From a candidate division NC10 bacterium CSP1-5 (GTDB lineage: Bacteria; Methylomirabilota; Methylomirabilia; Methylomirabilales; CSP1-5), in contig LDXR01000010.1 in NCBI GenBank assembly GCA_001443495.1, forward strand, positions 89,220-111,852: 22,633 nt of DNA, read 5' to 3'. Position 1 is the stretch's first letter. Every line of letters starts with the position of its first letter. The notes below the pieces were generated by a model, which was given only the letters and a program-made list of their open reading frames with translations, searched no databases and was not told the DNA's origin. Both the position numbers and the translations under genes were made by a program. Positions 6,561-14,059 of this stretch are shown here, in pieces.

Positions 6561-6573
6561 AGCCCGAAGGGCT
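6561..6573 (+). promoter_or_regulatory. Hairpin covering the speE ribosome-binding site
   Basis: AGCCCGAAGGGCT is a perfect 5-bp stem with a GAA loop ending 5 bases before the speE ATG. The only purine-rich ribosome site (GAAGGG) lies in its loop and 3' arm. An overlapping alternative pairing, GGGC-GA-GCCC, starts at 6556. It could limit speE translation unless ribosomes from pdaD or a regulator open it. Confidence 0.4.
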
Positions 6574-6578
6574 GAACG

Positions 6579-7415
6579 ATGGAATTCTGGTTCACCGAAA
6601 AGCAGACTGAACACCTGGGGCTGGGCGTGCGCGTGCGGGAGAGCCTCCTCGTGGAACAGACCCCCTTCCAAGAGTTGGCCGTTCTGGACACCTACCAATA
6701 CGGCCGGATGTTGGTTCTCGATGGGGCGATCCAAACCACCGAACAGGATGAGTTTGTCTATCACGAGATGATCACCCATGTCCCCTTGACCACTCATCCC
6801 CAACCCCGGGAGGTCCTGGTGATCGGGGGGGGCGACGGGGGGGCGATCCGGGAGATCCTGAGGCATTCCGAGGTCAGGCGCGTCCGTCTGGTGGAGATAG
6901 ATGAGCGGGTGGTGGCCGCTGCTCGCCGATTTCTGCCTGGGCTGAGCCAGGCCCTGGATGATCCCCGGGCGGAGGTCATGATCGCCGATGGAGCCGAATA
7001 TCTCCGGGCGTTGCGTGGCGCCTGCGACGTGATCCTTGTGGATTCTACCGATCCGGTCGGTCCAGCGGTGAAGCTGTTCGAGGCGGACTTTTACCGGGCG
7101 GTGCACGACGCCTTGAACCCTGAGGGTCTCTTTGTCGCCCAATCCAAGTCCCCGTATCTCGATCGCGGACTGATTCGCGACCTCCTTGGCATCGTTCGTT
7201 CCCTCTTCCCCGTGGCCCTCCTCTACACGGCGGCGATCCCGACATACCCCAGCGGACTCTGGAGCTTCGTGCTCGGATCAAAGGTGCACCATCCGCTTGC
7301 CTTCGAACAGGGACGGGCCGAAAAGCTCGAGACCCGCTACTACTCTGCCGAAATCCATCGATCCGCCTTTGCCCTTCCCCGCGAGATCCGGGACGAGCTC
7401 AACCAGGCCCAATGA
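6579..7415 (+). CDS. speE: Spermidine synthase family aminopropyltransferase
   Basis: The 278-residue cytoplasmic enzyme transfers an aminopropyl group from decarboxylated S-adenosylmethionine to an amine. It shows the small N-terminal beta domain, the SAM-type motif VIGGGDGGAIRE (residues about 81-92), the acidic VEIDERV, the amine-site VDSTDPVGPA, and the family signature IPTYPSGLWSF. Length and order match bacterial SpeE. The acceptor could be putrescine, or agmatine as in Thermus. The gene order arginine decarboxylase, SpeE, ureohydrolase suits either. No SAM decarboxylase (speD/speH) is in the window. Its stop overlaps the speB start by 4 bases (ATGA). The start is ATG 6579; the ribosome site is poor and lies inside a hairpin. 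Confidence 0.95.
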   Translation: MEFWFTEKQTEHLGLGVRVRESLLVEQTPFQELAVLDTYQYGRMLVLDGAIQTTEQDEFVYHEMITHVPLTTHPQPREVLVIGGGDGGAIREILRHSEVRRVRLVEIDERVVAAARRFLPGLSQALDDPRAEVMIADGAEYLRALRGACDVILVDSTDPVGPAVKLFEADFYRAVHDALNPEGLFVAQSKSPYLDRGLIRDLLGIVRSLFPVALLYTAAIPTYPSGLWSFVLGSKVHHPLAFEQGRAEKLETRYYSAEIHRSAFALPREIRDELNQAQ

Positions 7416-8233
7416 TGCGACACAGGCGCCCTGGGATCATTCTTTTCGGGGCCCCCCTGGATCTCACCTCTTCATACCGAACCGGGACCCGATTGGGCCC
7501 CCAGCAGATCCGGGCGGCCGGGGAAGGTCTCGAAGATTACAGCCTGGCGCTCGACCGGGATGTTCGCCAGGTTAAGGTGATCGATCAGGGGGACCTCGAG
7601 CTGCCTCCTGACAATCTCGAGGCGGGTCTGGCGCGGATTGAAGAAGAGGCGGCGAGGGCGCTAGAAAAGGAGATGGCCTTCGTGGCCTTGGGCGGGGAAC
7701 ACCTGATCACCCTCCCCTTGGTGAAGGCGGCTCTGACAAGGTATCCGGACCTGGCCCTTCTTCAGATAGACGCCCATGCGGACCTCGCGGAGTTCTACGA
7801 TGGAAAACCGCTCACGCATGCAACGGTCATCCGGCGGGTGGCCGAGCTGTTGGGGCCGCGACGGGTCGTCCAGTTGGGGATCCGCTCCGCCACGGCCGAG
7901 GAGGTAATCTTTGCCCGCCAGCAGACACACCTGTTCCCCGGCCCGCCTGCGGATATGGCCAAAGTCGTGAAGATCCTCTCCGGGAGGCCGGTCTATCTTA
8001 CCATCGACATCGATGTGGTGGATCCGGCCTTTGCACCTGGGGTGGGCACCCCGGAACCGGGCGGGTGGAGTAGTCTTGACCTGTTTCAGGTTCTCAACCG
8101 GATGGCAGCTCTAGAGATTGTCGGCATGGACCTTGTCGAGGTCTGCCCCCCCTACGATCCTGCCGGGATCACCGCCATATTGGCCGCCAAGGCCCTCCGC
8201 GAGACCCTTCTAACCTTCTTTTATCCGGTCTGA
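7412..8233 (+). CDS. speB: Agmatinase-family ureohydrolase
   Basis: The 273-residue enzyme belongs to the arginase/agmatinase fold. The binuclear manganese motifs are intact: GGEH near residue 95, DAHADL near 120, a THATVIRR segment after it, and DIDVVDPAFAPG near 198-209. It hydrolyses agmatine to putrescine and urea, or N1-aminopropylagmatine to spermidine and urea if speE uses agmatine first. The start ATG 7412 overlaps the speE stop (ATGA), a sign of translational coupling; a second ATG follows at once. It is the last gene of the polyamine unit and is convergent with a minus-strand gene 52 bases away. No clear terminator is visible between them. Confidence 0.94.
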   Translation: MMRHRRPGIILFGAPLDLTSSYRTGTRLGPQQIRAAGEGLEDYSLALDRDVRQVKVIDQGDLELPPDNLEAGLARIEEEAARALEKEMAFVALGGEHLITLPLVKAALTRYPDLALLQIDAHADLAEFYDGKPLTHATVIRRVAELLGPRRVVQLGIRSATAEEVIFARQQTHLFPGPPADMAKVVKILSGRPVYLTIDIDVVDPAFAPGVGTPEPGGWSSLDLFQVLNRMAALEIVGMDLVEVCPPYDPAGITAILAAKALRETLLTFFYPV

Positions 8234-8285
8234 ACCCTCTGAACTTTTCGGCTCATGAGCGGATGTATCGCTACGGCCTGAGGAT

Positions 8286-8708
8286 TCAGGGGAGGAACTC
8301 AATGTGGTACGTAGCCACAGTAGCGCGCTGGACATGGGGGACAATCACGCGGAAAGGTCGCGTGACCCCGAGCTCGAAGTTCTCAATGGCGAAGTTGTTC
8401 GCCCCGAGGTACGTACAGTCGCCATGGAAAAGCTGGACCTTGAAGAGGGCGAAGTTGAAGAACCCCTGGCGATCGTTGTGAATCTCTCCGACCACCATCA
8501 CGCCTTGGGGATGTGGGCTGATCCGGACGTTGCGGACCAGGAAGCGCTGGCCGATATCGATGAGCTCTGTGTGACCAAAGGGGTCCTCGGGTAAGGGGAC
8601 TCCGCAGGCTGCCCCCTCATGCCTTGCCAGCGCCGGCCGACTTCCTGCGAGAAGGAAAGCCAGTGTCAGGACGAGTAGGGTATTTTCTCGAATCGTGTCG
8701 CTTTTCAC
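8286..8708 (-). CDS. Small exported protein, FxLYD-like fold suspected
   Basis: The 140-residue protein starts at GTG 8708 and has a signal peptide (TLLVLTLAFLLAGSRPALA) and a mature part of about 110 residues. The segment VVGEIHNDRQGFFNFALFKV, followed by FHGDCTYLG and FELGVTRPFRVIV, resembles FxLYD-type beta-sandwich domains found in periplasmic proteins of unknown function. Two mature cysteines (in AACGVPL and GDCTYL) could pair. It lies 43 bases downstream of the GspC-like gene on the same strand and may be the last gene of the secretion operon. The function is unknown. Confidence 0.65.
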   Translation of the reverse strand: MKSDTIRENTLLVLTLAFLLAGSRPALARHEGAACGVPLPEDPFGHTELIDIGQRFLVRNVRISPHPQGVMVVGEIHNDRQGFFNFALFKVQLFHGDCTYLGANNFAIENFELGVTRPFRVIVPHVQRATVATYHIEFLP

Positions 8709-8751
8709 TATTCTCTCTGTCGCGAGATCGTTCTGGAAGGGAAAAGCCGAG

Positions 8752-9804
8752 CTAGCGGATGCGGTAGGTAATGGTGCGCTGTTCGCGGCCCCGCCTGATC
8801 AGCACATTGACCTCTGAGACGCCGGCATCGGAGGAAAGTTGGCGGTAGAGCCTTACGAGGCTCCCGGCGGAATTGACCGGCTGGTCGTTCACGGAGAGGA
8901 TCCGGTCGCCCACCTCGAGGCCAGTCCGGCGCGCGAGCTTCACGTAATCAATCCGAAATCCCTCGCTGTCAAGCGTTCCGGTCCCGAGCGGGTTGTTGAG
9001 CCGAAGCCCCACGCCGTCGCCGAAGGTCACGACGGGCGTCGCCGAGAGCAAGGTTTCCGAGAGCAACGGCCAGATTTCACTGCCGAGCTCCCTCGCGTTC
9101 CGCTCGGGAATCTCCCACGTGTCCGGGCCGACTTCGGCGAACGGGATGCGGTTGACCGTATCGGCCGCCGTCCCGGGCTCTCCAACGGTAATGCTTCCAC
9201 CGGCGGCACGCGGTCCGTTCAGGTCGCGTGGTGATCCAGGCACCGCGATGATGCTGGCTTTCGGCAGGTTTTCACCGGGAGCCGCACGCCGCTCGAGGAT
9301 CGCTTGGCGTCCCCGGACATCCACCACGGAGTAGTTCTTGTTCGAAGCCCCGGCTCTCCCGAAGCGAAGCTGGAACCGGAGCGTGTCGAGCCAGGCACTC
9401 CGGATAAAGACGAGCGTGCGCGGGGCGGGAAGTCTCGTGCCCTCCGGGATCTCAACGGTTTGACCACCCGCCAGGACGATTCGCAGCGTGTGATCGTCGA
9501 CCACCACGATTTTGCCGATGGGGACGGGGCTGTCGTCGTCGAAGACGGCCTCGCCATCTCTGTAGAGGCCCAGATGGCCGGTCGCCGGGTCATGTATCAG
9601 GGCAAAGCGCGCCGGTTGCGGCAGTCGGACGTCTCCGACCACCTCGACGCGACCTTCCGGCTGCGACTTCTGGGCCTGCCCGGCTTCAAGGAGGTCCGCC
9701 AAGGCCAAGAGGAATGCAAGGCAGCACCAGACGGCAAGCGCTGGCGTCATCACCCTGCGGTGCCGTGGGACCTGCTCTCCGGCCGCGGGGATTCCGTGAC
9801 TCAT
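8752..9804 (-). CDS. gspC: GspC-like inner-membrane protein with HR and PDZ domains
   Basis: I choose ATG 9804 because it overlaps the stop of the SBBP gene as ATGA, giving 350 residues; longer starts would run into that gene. A transmembrane segment lies near residues 19-39 ([19 protein letters not shown]). Residues about 48-115 look like the homology region of GspC/PilP ([37 protein letters not shown]). A poorly conserved middle part of about 160 residues follows. The C-terminal 70 residues are a PDZ domain ([34 protein letters not shown]) very like that of GspC. In type II secretion GspC links the inner-membrane platform to the secretin and takes part in substrate choice. Coupling to the cargo-like SBBP gene fits that role. 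The middle insertion is unusual. Confidence 0.7.
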   Translation of the reverse strand: MSHGIPAAGEQVPRHRRVMTPALAVWCCLAFLLALADLLEAGQAQKSQPEGRVEVVGDVRLPQPARFALIHDPATGHLGLYRDGEAVFDDDSPVPIGKIVVVDDHTLRIVLAGGQTVEIPEGTRLPAPRTLVFIRSAWLDTLRFQLRFGRAGASNKNYSVVDVRGRQAILERRAAPGENLPKASIIAVPGSPRDLNGPRAAGGSITVGEPGTAADTVNRIPFAEVGPDTWEIPERNARELGSEIWPLLSETLLSATPVVTFGDGVGLRLNNPLGTGTLDSEGFRIDYVKLARRTGLEVGDRILSVNDQPVNSAGSLVRLYRQLSSDAGVSEVNVLIRRGREQRTITYRIR

Positions 9805-12206
9805 GGTCGAACCCGCAATCGCGTGGCGGCCCGGAAGGCCAGCCTGGTTCCGAGACCGAGGCAGGTTACCGGAATAGCCAGCCCGAGAATGGGGGACCAC
9901 ATGAACAGGGACACCCATCCGATGACCGGGATCAACCCGGCCCGGACGATGGCGCGGAGAGCTTCCGACTCTGCTATGAACGTGGCGACCGGCGGGCTGA
10001 TCCGATAGTAGGTAGAGACGAACAGCCGGCCCGGGGCACTGGTCATCAGGTATCGATCCCGGAACTCACGCAGGAGTTGGACCTGTGGGGCCAGGGGCGA
10101 GCCGAAGGCGGCTGTGGCGATAAAGCAAAATCCGCTACTCCCCCCACCTCCTCCGCCTCCGGCACCCGCCGCCGGACTTTCCATGAGCTTGGCAATGAAC
10201 GCATCAATGACGTCGTTGAACGTGGTATCGAACGCCCCCGCGGTCGTAGGAAACGGTGTTGGTACACCCGCAGGACCGGTCTCTCCCGTTACGTATGCGT
10301 TATCGAGGGGATCCACGGCGATGCCATTGCCGATGTCTGTCTCGCTACCTCCGAGATAAGTCGAGTAGACAAGGCCCGTACCAGTGGCATTAAGCTTCGT
10401 CACGAACGCATCTTGGAGACCGGCCCGAGCAGCCTGGAAGGGACTTCCAGCCGTCGGAAAGTTGTCCGACCGGGTGTCGCCCGTAATATACGCATTGCCA
10501 ACTCCGTCGATGGCAATCCCGCGACCAACGTCCTCAAAAGCACCACCCAGGAACGTGGAGTATTCGAGCATGGTGCCGACAGCGTTGAGCCTCGTCACGA
10601 AGGCATCTTGGACCCCGTTGAACGTCGTGTCGAACGACCCCGCGGTGGTGGGGAACAGGATCAAGCCCCCATTATCGGTCACCCCCGTCACGTAGGCCCT
10701 GTTTGCCGCGTCCACCGCAATGGCATTCCCTCGGTCCGTCCCGCCGCTGCCCAGGAACGTGGAGTACTCGAGCGCGTTCCCGGCAGCGTTGAGCCTCGTC
10801 ACGAAGGCATCTTGGACCCCGTTGAACGTCGTGTCCAAGGATCCAGGGATGGTGGGGAACGGAGTCAAACCTGCATTATCGGTCACCCCGGTTACATACG
10901 CTCTGAGAGCAGCATCGACCGCGATGCCAAAGCCTTCGTCGGTGCCCGTACCTCCGAGAAACGTGGAATACAGGAGCGAGGCGGCCCCGGCCAGAGTCGG
11001 ATCGAACTTCGATACGAAGGCGTCGCGAGCGCCGCCGAAGGAGGTGTCGAAGGCCCCTCCGGTCGTGGGGAACGCCGTGGCGCCTCCCGACTCGGTCCTC
11101 CCGGTGATGTAGGCGTTGTTGGCGGAGTCTACGGCGATGGCGTTGCCCTGGTCGTCAAGACTCCCTCCAAGGTAGGTCGAATACAAGAGCATGGACCCCG
11201 CAGCATTGAGCTTCGTGACGAAGGCATCCATGAGGCCGTTGTGGGTTGTGTCGAAGGCCCCCGCCGTCGTCGGGAACGGGTTGGCTACGGGTGAATCGGT
11301 TACCCCCGTGACATAGGCCTCATTGACACCATTCACGGCGATGCCGAGGCCCCGGTCGGTCCCGCCGCCACCGAGGAACGTGGAGTACAGGAGTGCGTTC
11401 CCTGCCGTGTTTATCTTAGTAACGAAGGCGTCCTGTACGCCGCTGAAGCCGGCGCCCACCGTCGTAGGAAACGGTGCGACACCCACATTATCGGTCTCCC
11501 CTGTCACGTAGGCGTTCCCCGTGGCGTCCACAGCAATGGCGTTGCCCCTGTCGGTCCCGGTGCTGCCGAGGAAGGTGGAGTACACCAGAACGGGGTCGAT
11601 GATCAGCGGGCGGGTGCGATCATAGGCAGCCACGTGAACGCCGATCCGATTCTTATCTCGGAGAACGTAATGGCCGGTGACGGCCTGCCTTGCCCCGTTG
11701 ATTTCCTGATAGATGACGGGGGTGCGTTGGATGAGGTGGCCGCCCGCGGTGTGCAGGATGAGATTTCCCTCGTTGTCAATCTCAAGCCTGTCCACTCCCT
11801 CGAATACTAACGTGATCGTGTCGGGGTCTGCACCCGGGGCGATCACAAAGTCGTATTCCAGCTGCCGGGGATTCCCGTAAAAAACGAGGTCGATGCCGGG
11901 ATAGGCCTGGCGGTACCGCACCTTGCCGTAATGCGGGATGTTTGTCCGCCATTTCTTGGGGTCGCTGCCGATGAAATAGTTGCTCTTCCCCGGTAGCTCA
12001 TCGACTCCTACGAGCTTTGCGTGTGCGTTGACTCCAACGACCTTCATCCTCACCACAGCCCGTCGCATTGCCGTTGGGGGCTCAGTCCTCAGGCCTGAGC
12101 CCTCAGTCTTCAAAGAGAGGACCGCCTCGGTGGGTGTCAGGAACAGCGTGTATCCAGAACCGCGGGCCAGGAATCTCACCTGCTCGTCGGTCTGGCCCTG
12201 GTTCAC
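9801..12206 (-). CDS. SBBP (beta-propeller) repeat protein with CFI-box C-terminal tail; body of a frameshifted gene
   Basis: This 801-residue body begins with a DUF7948-like domain ([20 protein letters not shown], then [18 protein letters not shown]). Seven SBBP repeats of about 65-70 residues follow, each with a [30 protein letters not shown] pattern. After a glycine-rich hinge comes the CFI-box tail: [21 protein letters not shown], then two hydrophobic helices and a basic end. Such proteins are large and exported. The first in-frame start seen is GTG 12206, with no ribosome site, yet homologous sequence ([11 protein letters not shown]) continues in frame up to 12269 where a stop occurs. 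The signal peptide lies in another frame at 12230-12430, so a one-base change has probably split the gene. The stop overlaps gspC by 4 bases. It is a likely secreted or surface cargo of the neighbouring machine. Confidence 0.9.
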   Translation of the reverse strand: MNQGQTDEQVRFLARGSGYTLFLTPTEAVLSLKTEGSGLRTEPPTAMRRAVVRMKVVGVNAHAKLVGVDELPGKSNYFIGSDPKKWRTNIPHYGKVRYRQAYPGIDLVFYGNPRQLEYDFVIAPGADPDTITLVFEGVDRLEIDNEGNLILHTAGGHLIQRTPVIYQEINGARQAVTGHYVLRDKNRIGVHVAAYDRTRPLIIDPVLVYSTFLGSTGTDRGNAIAVDATGNAYVTGETDNVGVAPFPTTVGAGFSGVQDAFVTKINTAGNALLYSTFLGGGGTDRGLGIAVNGVNEAYVTGVTDSPVANPFPTTAGAFDTTHNGLMDAFVTKLNAAGSMLLYSTYLGGSLDDQGNAIAVDSANNAYITGRTESGGATAFPTTGGAFDTSFGGARDAFVSKFDPTLAGAASLLYSTFLGGTGTDEGFGIAVDAALRAYVTGVTDNAGLTPFPTIPGSLDTTFNGVQDAFVTRLNAAGNALEYSTFLGSGGTDRGNAIAVDAANRAYVTGVTDNGGLILFPTTAGSFDTTFNGVQDAFVTRLNAVGTMLEYSTFLGGAFEDVGRGIAIDGVGNAYITGDTRSDNFPTAGSPFQAARAGLQDAFVTKLNATGTGLVYSTYLGGSETDIGNGIAVDPLDNAYVTGETGPAGVPTPFPTTAGAFDTTFNDVIDAFIAKLMESPAAGAGGGGGGGSSGFCFIATAAFGSPLAPQVQLLREFRDRYLMTSAPGRLFVSTYYRISPPVATFIAESEALRAIVRAGLIPVIGWVSLFMWSPILGLAIPVTCLGLGTRLAFRAATRLRVRP
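12081..12108. repeat. Heptamer repeats inside the SBBP coding sequence
   Basis: Four consecutive heptamers (CTCAGTC, CTCAGGC, CTGAGCC, CTCAGTC) lie inside the N-terminal domain, where they encode a variable loop ([12 protein letters not shown]) in the minus direction. The units resemble those of the intergenic array at 12503-12551. Since 7 is not a multiple of 3, each change of unit number would shift the frame. Confidence 0.65.
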
Positions 12207-12229
12207 CTCGAAACTCAGGGGGAGCTTGC

Positions 12230-12430
12230 CTAGGCCTCGCTGATTCGGGTTCTGCTCGCCGTATCCGGCTTAACGGAGGCCGGTGGTGAAGTACCCACAG
12301 AATGGGAAGCACCCAATGGGTCTGGGAGAGGCAGGGGAGCGGCTATGGCGTCCGAAGCCAGGCCAAAGATGATTCCGGAGACGATTGCCCCGGAGAGAGA
12401 AATGCGCCGACATCTCCTGGTATGATTCAT
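12230..12430 (-). pseudogene. Signal-peptide N-terminus of the SBBP gene, separated by a frameshift
   Basis: The 66-residue reading frame starts at ATG 12430 with a strong GGAGG site 8 bases upstream. It encodes a basic start and hydrophobic core ending in an Ala-x-Ala type site (SGAIVSGIIFGLASDAIAA), then a proline-rich stretch, and stops at 12230. It overlaps the open frame of the SBBP body, which extends up to 12269. The body lacks its own signal peptide and ribosome site, so this is best read as its true N-terminus. Joining the frames needs a -1 shift in 12230-12269. No slippery heptamer is visible there, so a point deletion or sequencing error is more likely than programmed frameshifting. 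Confidence 0.75.
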
Positions 12431-12502
12431 GCCCGCGGCCTCCAGGTCTGCGAGTTTGCCAAGGCATTTCCCCTTCCGTCATTCGCGCCCCCCGTGCCCT
12501 AA

Positions 12503-12551
12503 CCTCCGTCCTCAGGCCTCAGTCCGCATACCTGAGACCCAGTCACCAGTC
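12503..12551. repeat. Degenerate heptamer array after the third pseudopilin gene
   Basis: Seven consecutive 7-base units can be read on the plus strand (CCTCCGT, CCTCAGG, CCTCAGT, CCGCATA, CCTGAGA, CCCAGTC, ACCAGTC). The last units run into the 3' end of the pseudopilin gene, including its stop. The 112-base spacer 12431-12542 otherwise holds only the ribosome site of the SBBP gene. Confidence 0.65.
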
Positions 12552-13001
12552 GCGATAGCGATTCCCCTTCCCTGCGATGTTCATGAAGCCCTCGGCCTCA
12601 CTCCGGCTGTGGAGGTCTGTGATTCCGGCTATCGCGCCGGTCTTGTCCACGATGAAGTCCAACTTCCAGTCGGTCTGGCCGGTCATCGGGTCACGGTAGA
12701 TTCGGCGGAGGTAGCGCCGGACTTGAAGCTGCGTCTTGTCCTCCAGCAGGTCTTCCAGCTTGGCCGGGTAGCGACCGTGGTCCTGTCGATATAGAGCGAT
12801 GGCCCTGCGGTACTCCCCGAGACGGAAGAGCAGTTCGGCTTCCTTGTCACGACGGACCATCGTGCTCCACATCGGGGTCAATGCAGTCGTGGCAATCCCG
12901 ATCAGGGTGATGGCCAACAGCAGACCGACATAGGTCATCCCCTCTTGATTCGACGACCGACGGCAGATGGCCGATGACACGGTTCCTCGTTCATGGTTCA
13001 T
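12543..13001 (-). CDS. GspG-like pseudopilin 3, atypical N-terminus
   Basis: From ATG 13001 the gene encodes 152 residues. A 20-residue leader ends in SNQEG and is followed by the pilin-type hydrophobic helix MTYVGLLLAITLIGIATTAL. The processing glycine is present, but +1 is Met and the usual Glu at +5 is Gly, as in some minor pseudopilins. The C-terminal domain keeps the GspG pattern, with YPAKLEDLLEDKTQ, YLRRIYRDPMTGQTDWKLDF and a final RYRDW. Pseudopilins assemble into the short periplasmic pseudopilus that pushes cargo. The start codon lies in a heptamer repeat (12982-13002), no ribosome site is seen, and a TTG at 13013 is an alternative. It is the last of three tandem GspG-type genes. 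Confidence 0.75.
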   Translation of the reverse strand: MNHERGTVSSAICRRSSNQEGMTYVGLLLAITLIGIATTALTPMWSTMVRRDKEAELLFRLGEYRRAIALYRQDHGRYPAKLEDLLEDKTQLQVRRYLRRIYRDPMTGQTDWKLDFIVDKTGAIAGITDLHSRSEAEGFMNIAGKGNRYRDW

Positions 13002-13075
13002 CGTCGAACTCAACGTCCCAAGCCCCGCACTTTAAACTCTCGACTCTCAACTCTCAACCCTGAACCCCGAACCAA
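12982..13075. repeat. Two heptamer arrays between pseudopilins 2 and 3
   Basis: Plus-strand units at 12982-13002 are GTTCCTC, GTTCATG, GTTCATC; the last contains the complement of the start codon of pseudopilin 3. Units at 13034-13075 are AAACTCT, CGACTCT, CAACTCT, CAACCCT, GAACCCC, GAACCAA, filling nearly the whole spacer to the stop of pseudopilin 2. The orientation of the GAACC-like core is reversed between the two arrays. Confidence 0.75.
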
Positions 13076-13077
13076 GC

Positions 13078-13455
13078 CTACCAGGTGTTGTACAGGGTGC
13101 CGTCCATGGCGGCCTGGTCACTGCCGCTCTTGACATCAAAGATCCCCGCCTCCACCCCATGCTCGTCCGTATCAGCCACCAGCAGCCACGTGTTCTCTAA
13201 CCCGGTGATCGGATCTTTTGGGACCTTGCGGAGGTACCGCTTTTCCACCAGCACCTCGAGCGCCGGAGGGTACGTTCCATGGTCCGCGTAGTGCTGGTCA
13301 ATTACGTCCCGTAGGATAAACAGGTTCTCCCGTAGCGCGGCCTCTCGCGCCCGCTGTACCGATGTGGTAAAGCTCGGAGTGGCCAGCGTGACGAGGATTC
13401 CGATGACCACGAGCACGATCATGATTTCGACAAACGTAAATCCCCGTTGGTTCAT
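13078..13455 (-). CDS. GspG-like pseudopilin 2
   Basis: From ATG 13455 the product is 125 residues: MNQRG leader, then FTFVEIMIVLVVIGILVTLA with Gly -1, Phe +1 and Glu +5, a textbook prepilin site for the GspO/PilD peptidase. The globular part has TYPPALEVLVEKRYL, RKVPKDPITG and ends with DGTLYNTW, as in major pseudopilin GspG, whose C-terminal loop binds calcium. ATG 13476 would add 7 residues (MNHEPST). Both start codons lie in a heptamer array and neither has a clear ribosome site. An even longer reading to 13626 is only open because of repeat sequence and overlaps pseudopilin 1. Confidence 0.83.
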   Translation of the reverse strand: MNQRGFTFVEIMIVLVVIGILVTLATPSFTTSVQRAREAALRENLFILRDVIDQHYADHGTYPPALEVLVEKRYLRKVPKDPITGLENTWLLVADTDEHGVEAGIFDVKSGSDQAAMDGTLYNTW

Positions 13456-13559
13456 GGTTGAGGGTTCATGGTTCATAGAGGGACACAGCGCGCTTGCAGG
13501 TGGGCTTCTTCGCAGCCCCTTTATCCCTGAACCCTGAACTCTGAACCCTGAACCGTGAA
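13449..13559. repeat. Heptamer arrays between pseudopilins 1 and 2
   Basis: At 13449-13476 the plus strand reads GGTTCAT, GGTTGAG, GGTTCAT, GGTTCAT. On the coding strand these are ATGAACC units that provide two candidate start codons for pseudopilin 2. At 13525-13559 it reads CCCTGAA, CCCTGAA, CTCTGAA, CCCTGAA, CCGTGAA. The remaining spacer up to 13564 shows no other feature. Confidence 0.8.
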
Positions 13560-13564
13560 CTGTC

Positions 13565-14047
13565 TTACCAGGTCTCATACCGGCTCCCATCCATGGCGGT
13601 CGCGGTGCTCGCCGAGCGGACGTCATAAATGTCCCGCCGATCGGTGAGGGTGGTATCCAGGCTATCCGAATACGAGCGGATGACCCACCGACCTTCGGTG
13701 CTCATCGGATCCTTGGGGATGCGGCGAAGGGTCTTGGTCTCAACCAGCTCCTCGAGCGTCAGGGGATAGCCGGACCGATCGCTGCTCACGCGTGCCTTGA
13801 AGATCTCCCTGGCGTCCCTGGCATTCTGTCTCGCCTTGTCGTAGTCCACCTTGAACCGGTCGATCCCCTCCCGGATCTCGCGCAGGCCGCGCCGAAGCTC
13901 GATCTCCCTGGTGCGCTTGACCGTCACCTCGACGAGGGGCATGGCCACCGAGGCCAGTACGCCGAGGACCGTCAGAGTGATCAGAAGCTCCACCAGGGTG
14001 AAGCCGCGTGTGTCGAAACTGCCTTCGTGTCTCAGGCCAATGCCCAT
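13565..14047 (-). CDS. gspG: GspG-like pseudopilin 1
   Basis: The 160-residue protein has a 15-residue leader (MGIGLRHEGSFDTRG) cut before FTLVELLITLTVLGVLASVA (Phe +1, Glu +5). The rest is GspG-like: VKRTREIELRRGLREIREG helix, YPLTLEELVETKTLRRIPKD, WVIRSYSD, and an end of AMDGSRYETW that strongly resembles pseudopilin 2. It lies 12 bases downstream of the secretin gene. It is probably the major pseudopilin, since it best fits the family. The unusual insertion (KARQNARDAREIFKARVSSD) lies before the conserved YP motif. Confidence 0.88.
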   Translation of the reverse strand: MGIGLRHEGSFDTRGFTLVELLITLTVLGVLASVAMPLVEVTVKRTREIELRRGLREIREGIDRFKVDYDKARQNARDAREIFKARVSSDRSGYPLTLEELVETKTLRRIPKDPMSTEGRWVIRSYSDSLDTTLTDRRDIYDVRSASTATAMDGSRYETW

Positions 14048-14059
14048 TTCTCGATGCCG

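Noticed and set aside
9805-9918. Longer N-terminus for the GspC-like protein (ATG/GTG near 9918)
   Set aside because: It would extend into the SBBP coding sequence with no signal for initiation; the ATGA overlap at 9804 is far better.
9714-11294. Long plus-strand open frame (526 codons) opposite the SBBP and gspC genes
   Set aside because: Its repetitive Arg/Gly/Glu-rich translation merely mirrors the SBBP repeats on the other strand.
10200-11600. Repeated DNA every 200 bases or so, checked as CRISPR or tandem repeat
   Set aside because: The repeats are codon-level SBBP propeller repeats with diverged sequence; no short identical repeats with unique spacers.
12230-12269. Programmed -1 frameshift in the SBBP gene
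   Set aside because: No X-XXY-YYZ slippery heptamer or following strong stem was seen in the overlap; a deletion or sequencing error is simpler.
13477-13626. Longer N-terminus for pseudopilin 2
   Set aside because: The extra residues are translated repeat sequence and overlap pseudopilin 1; the prepilin leader starts at 13455 or 13476.
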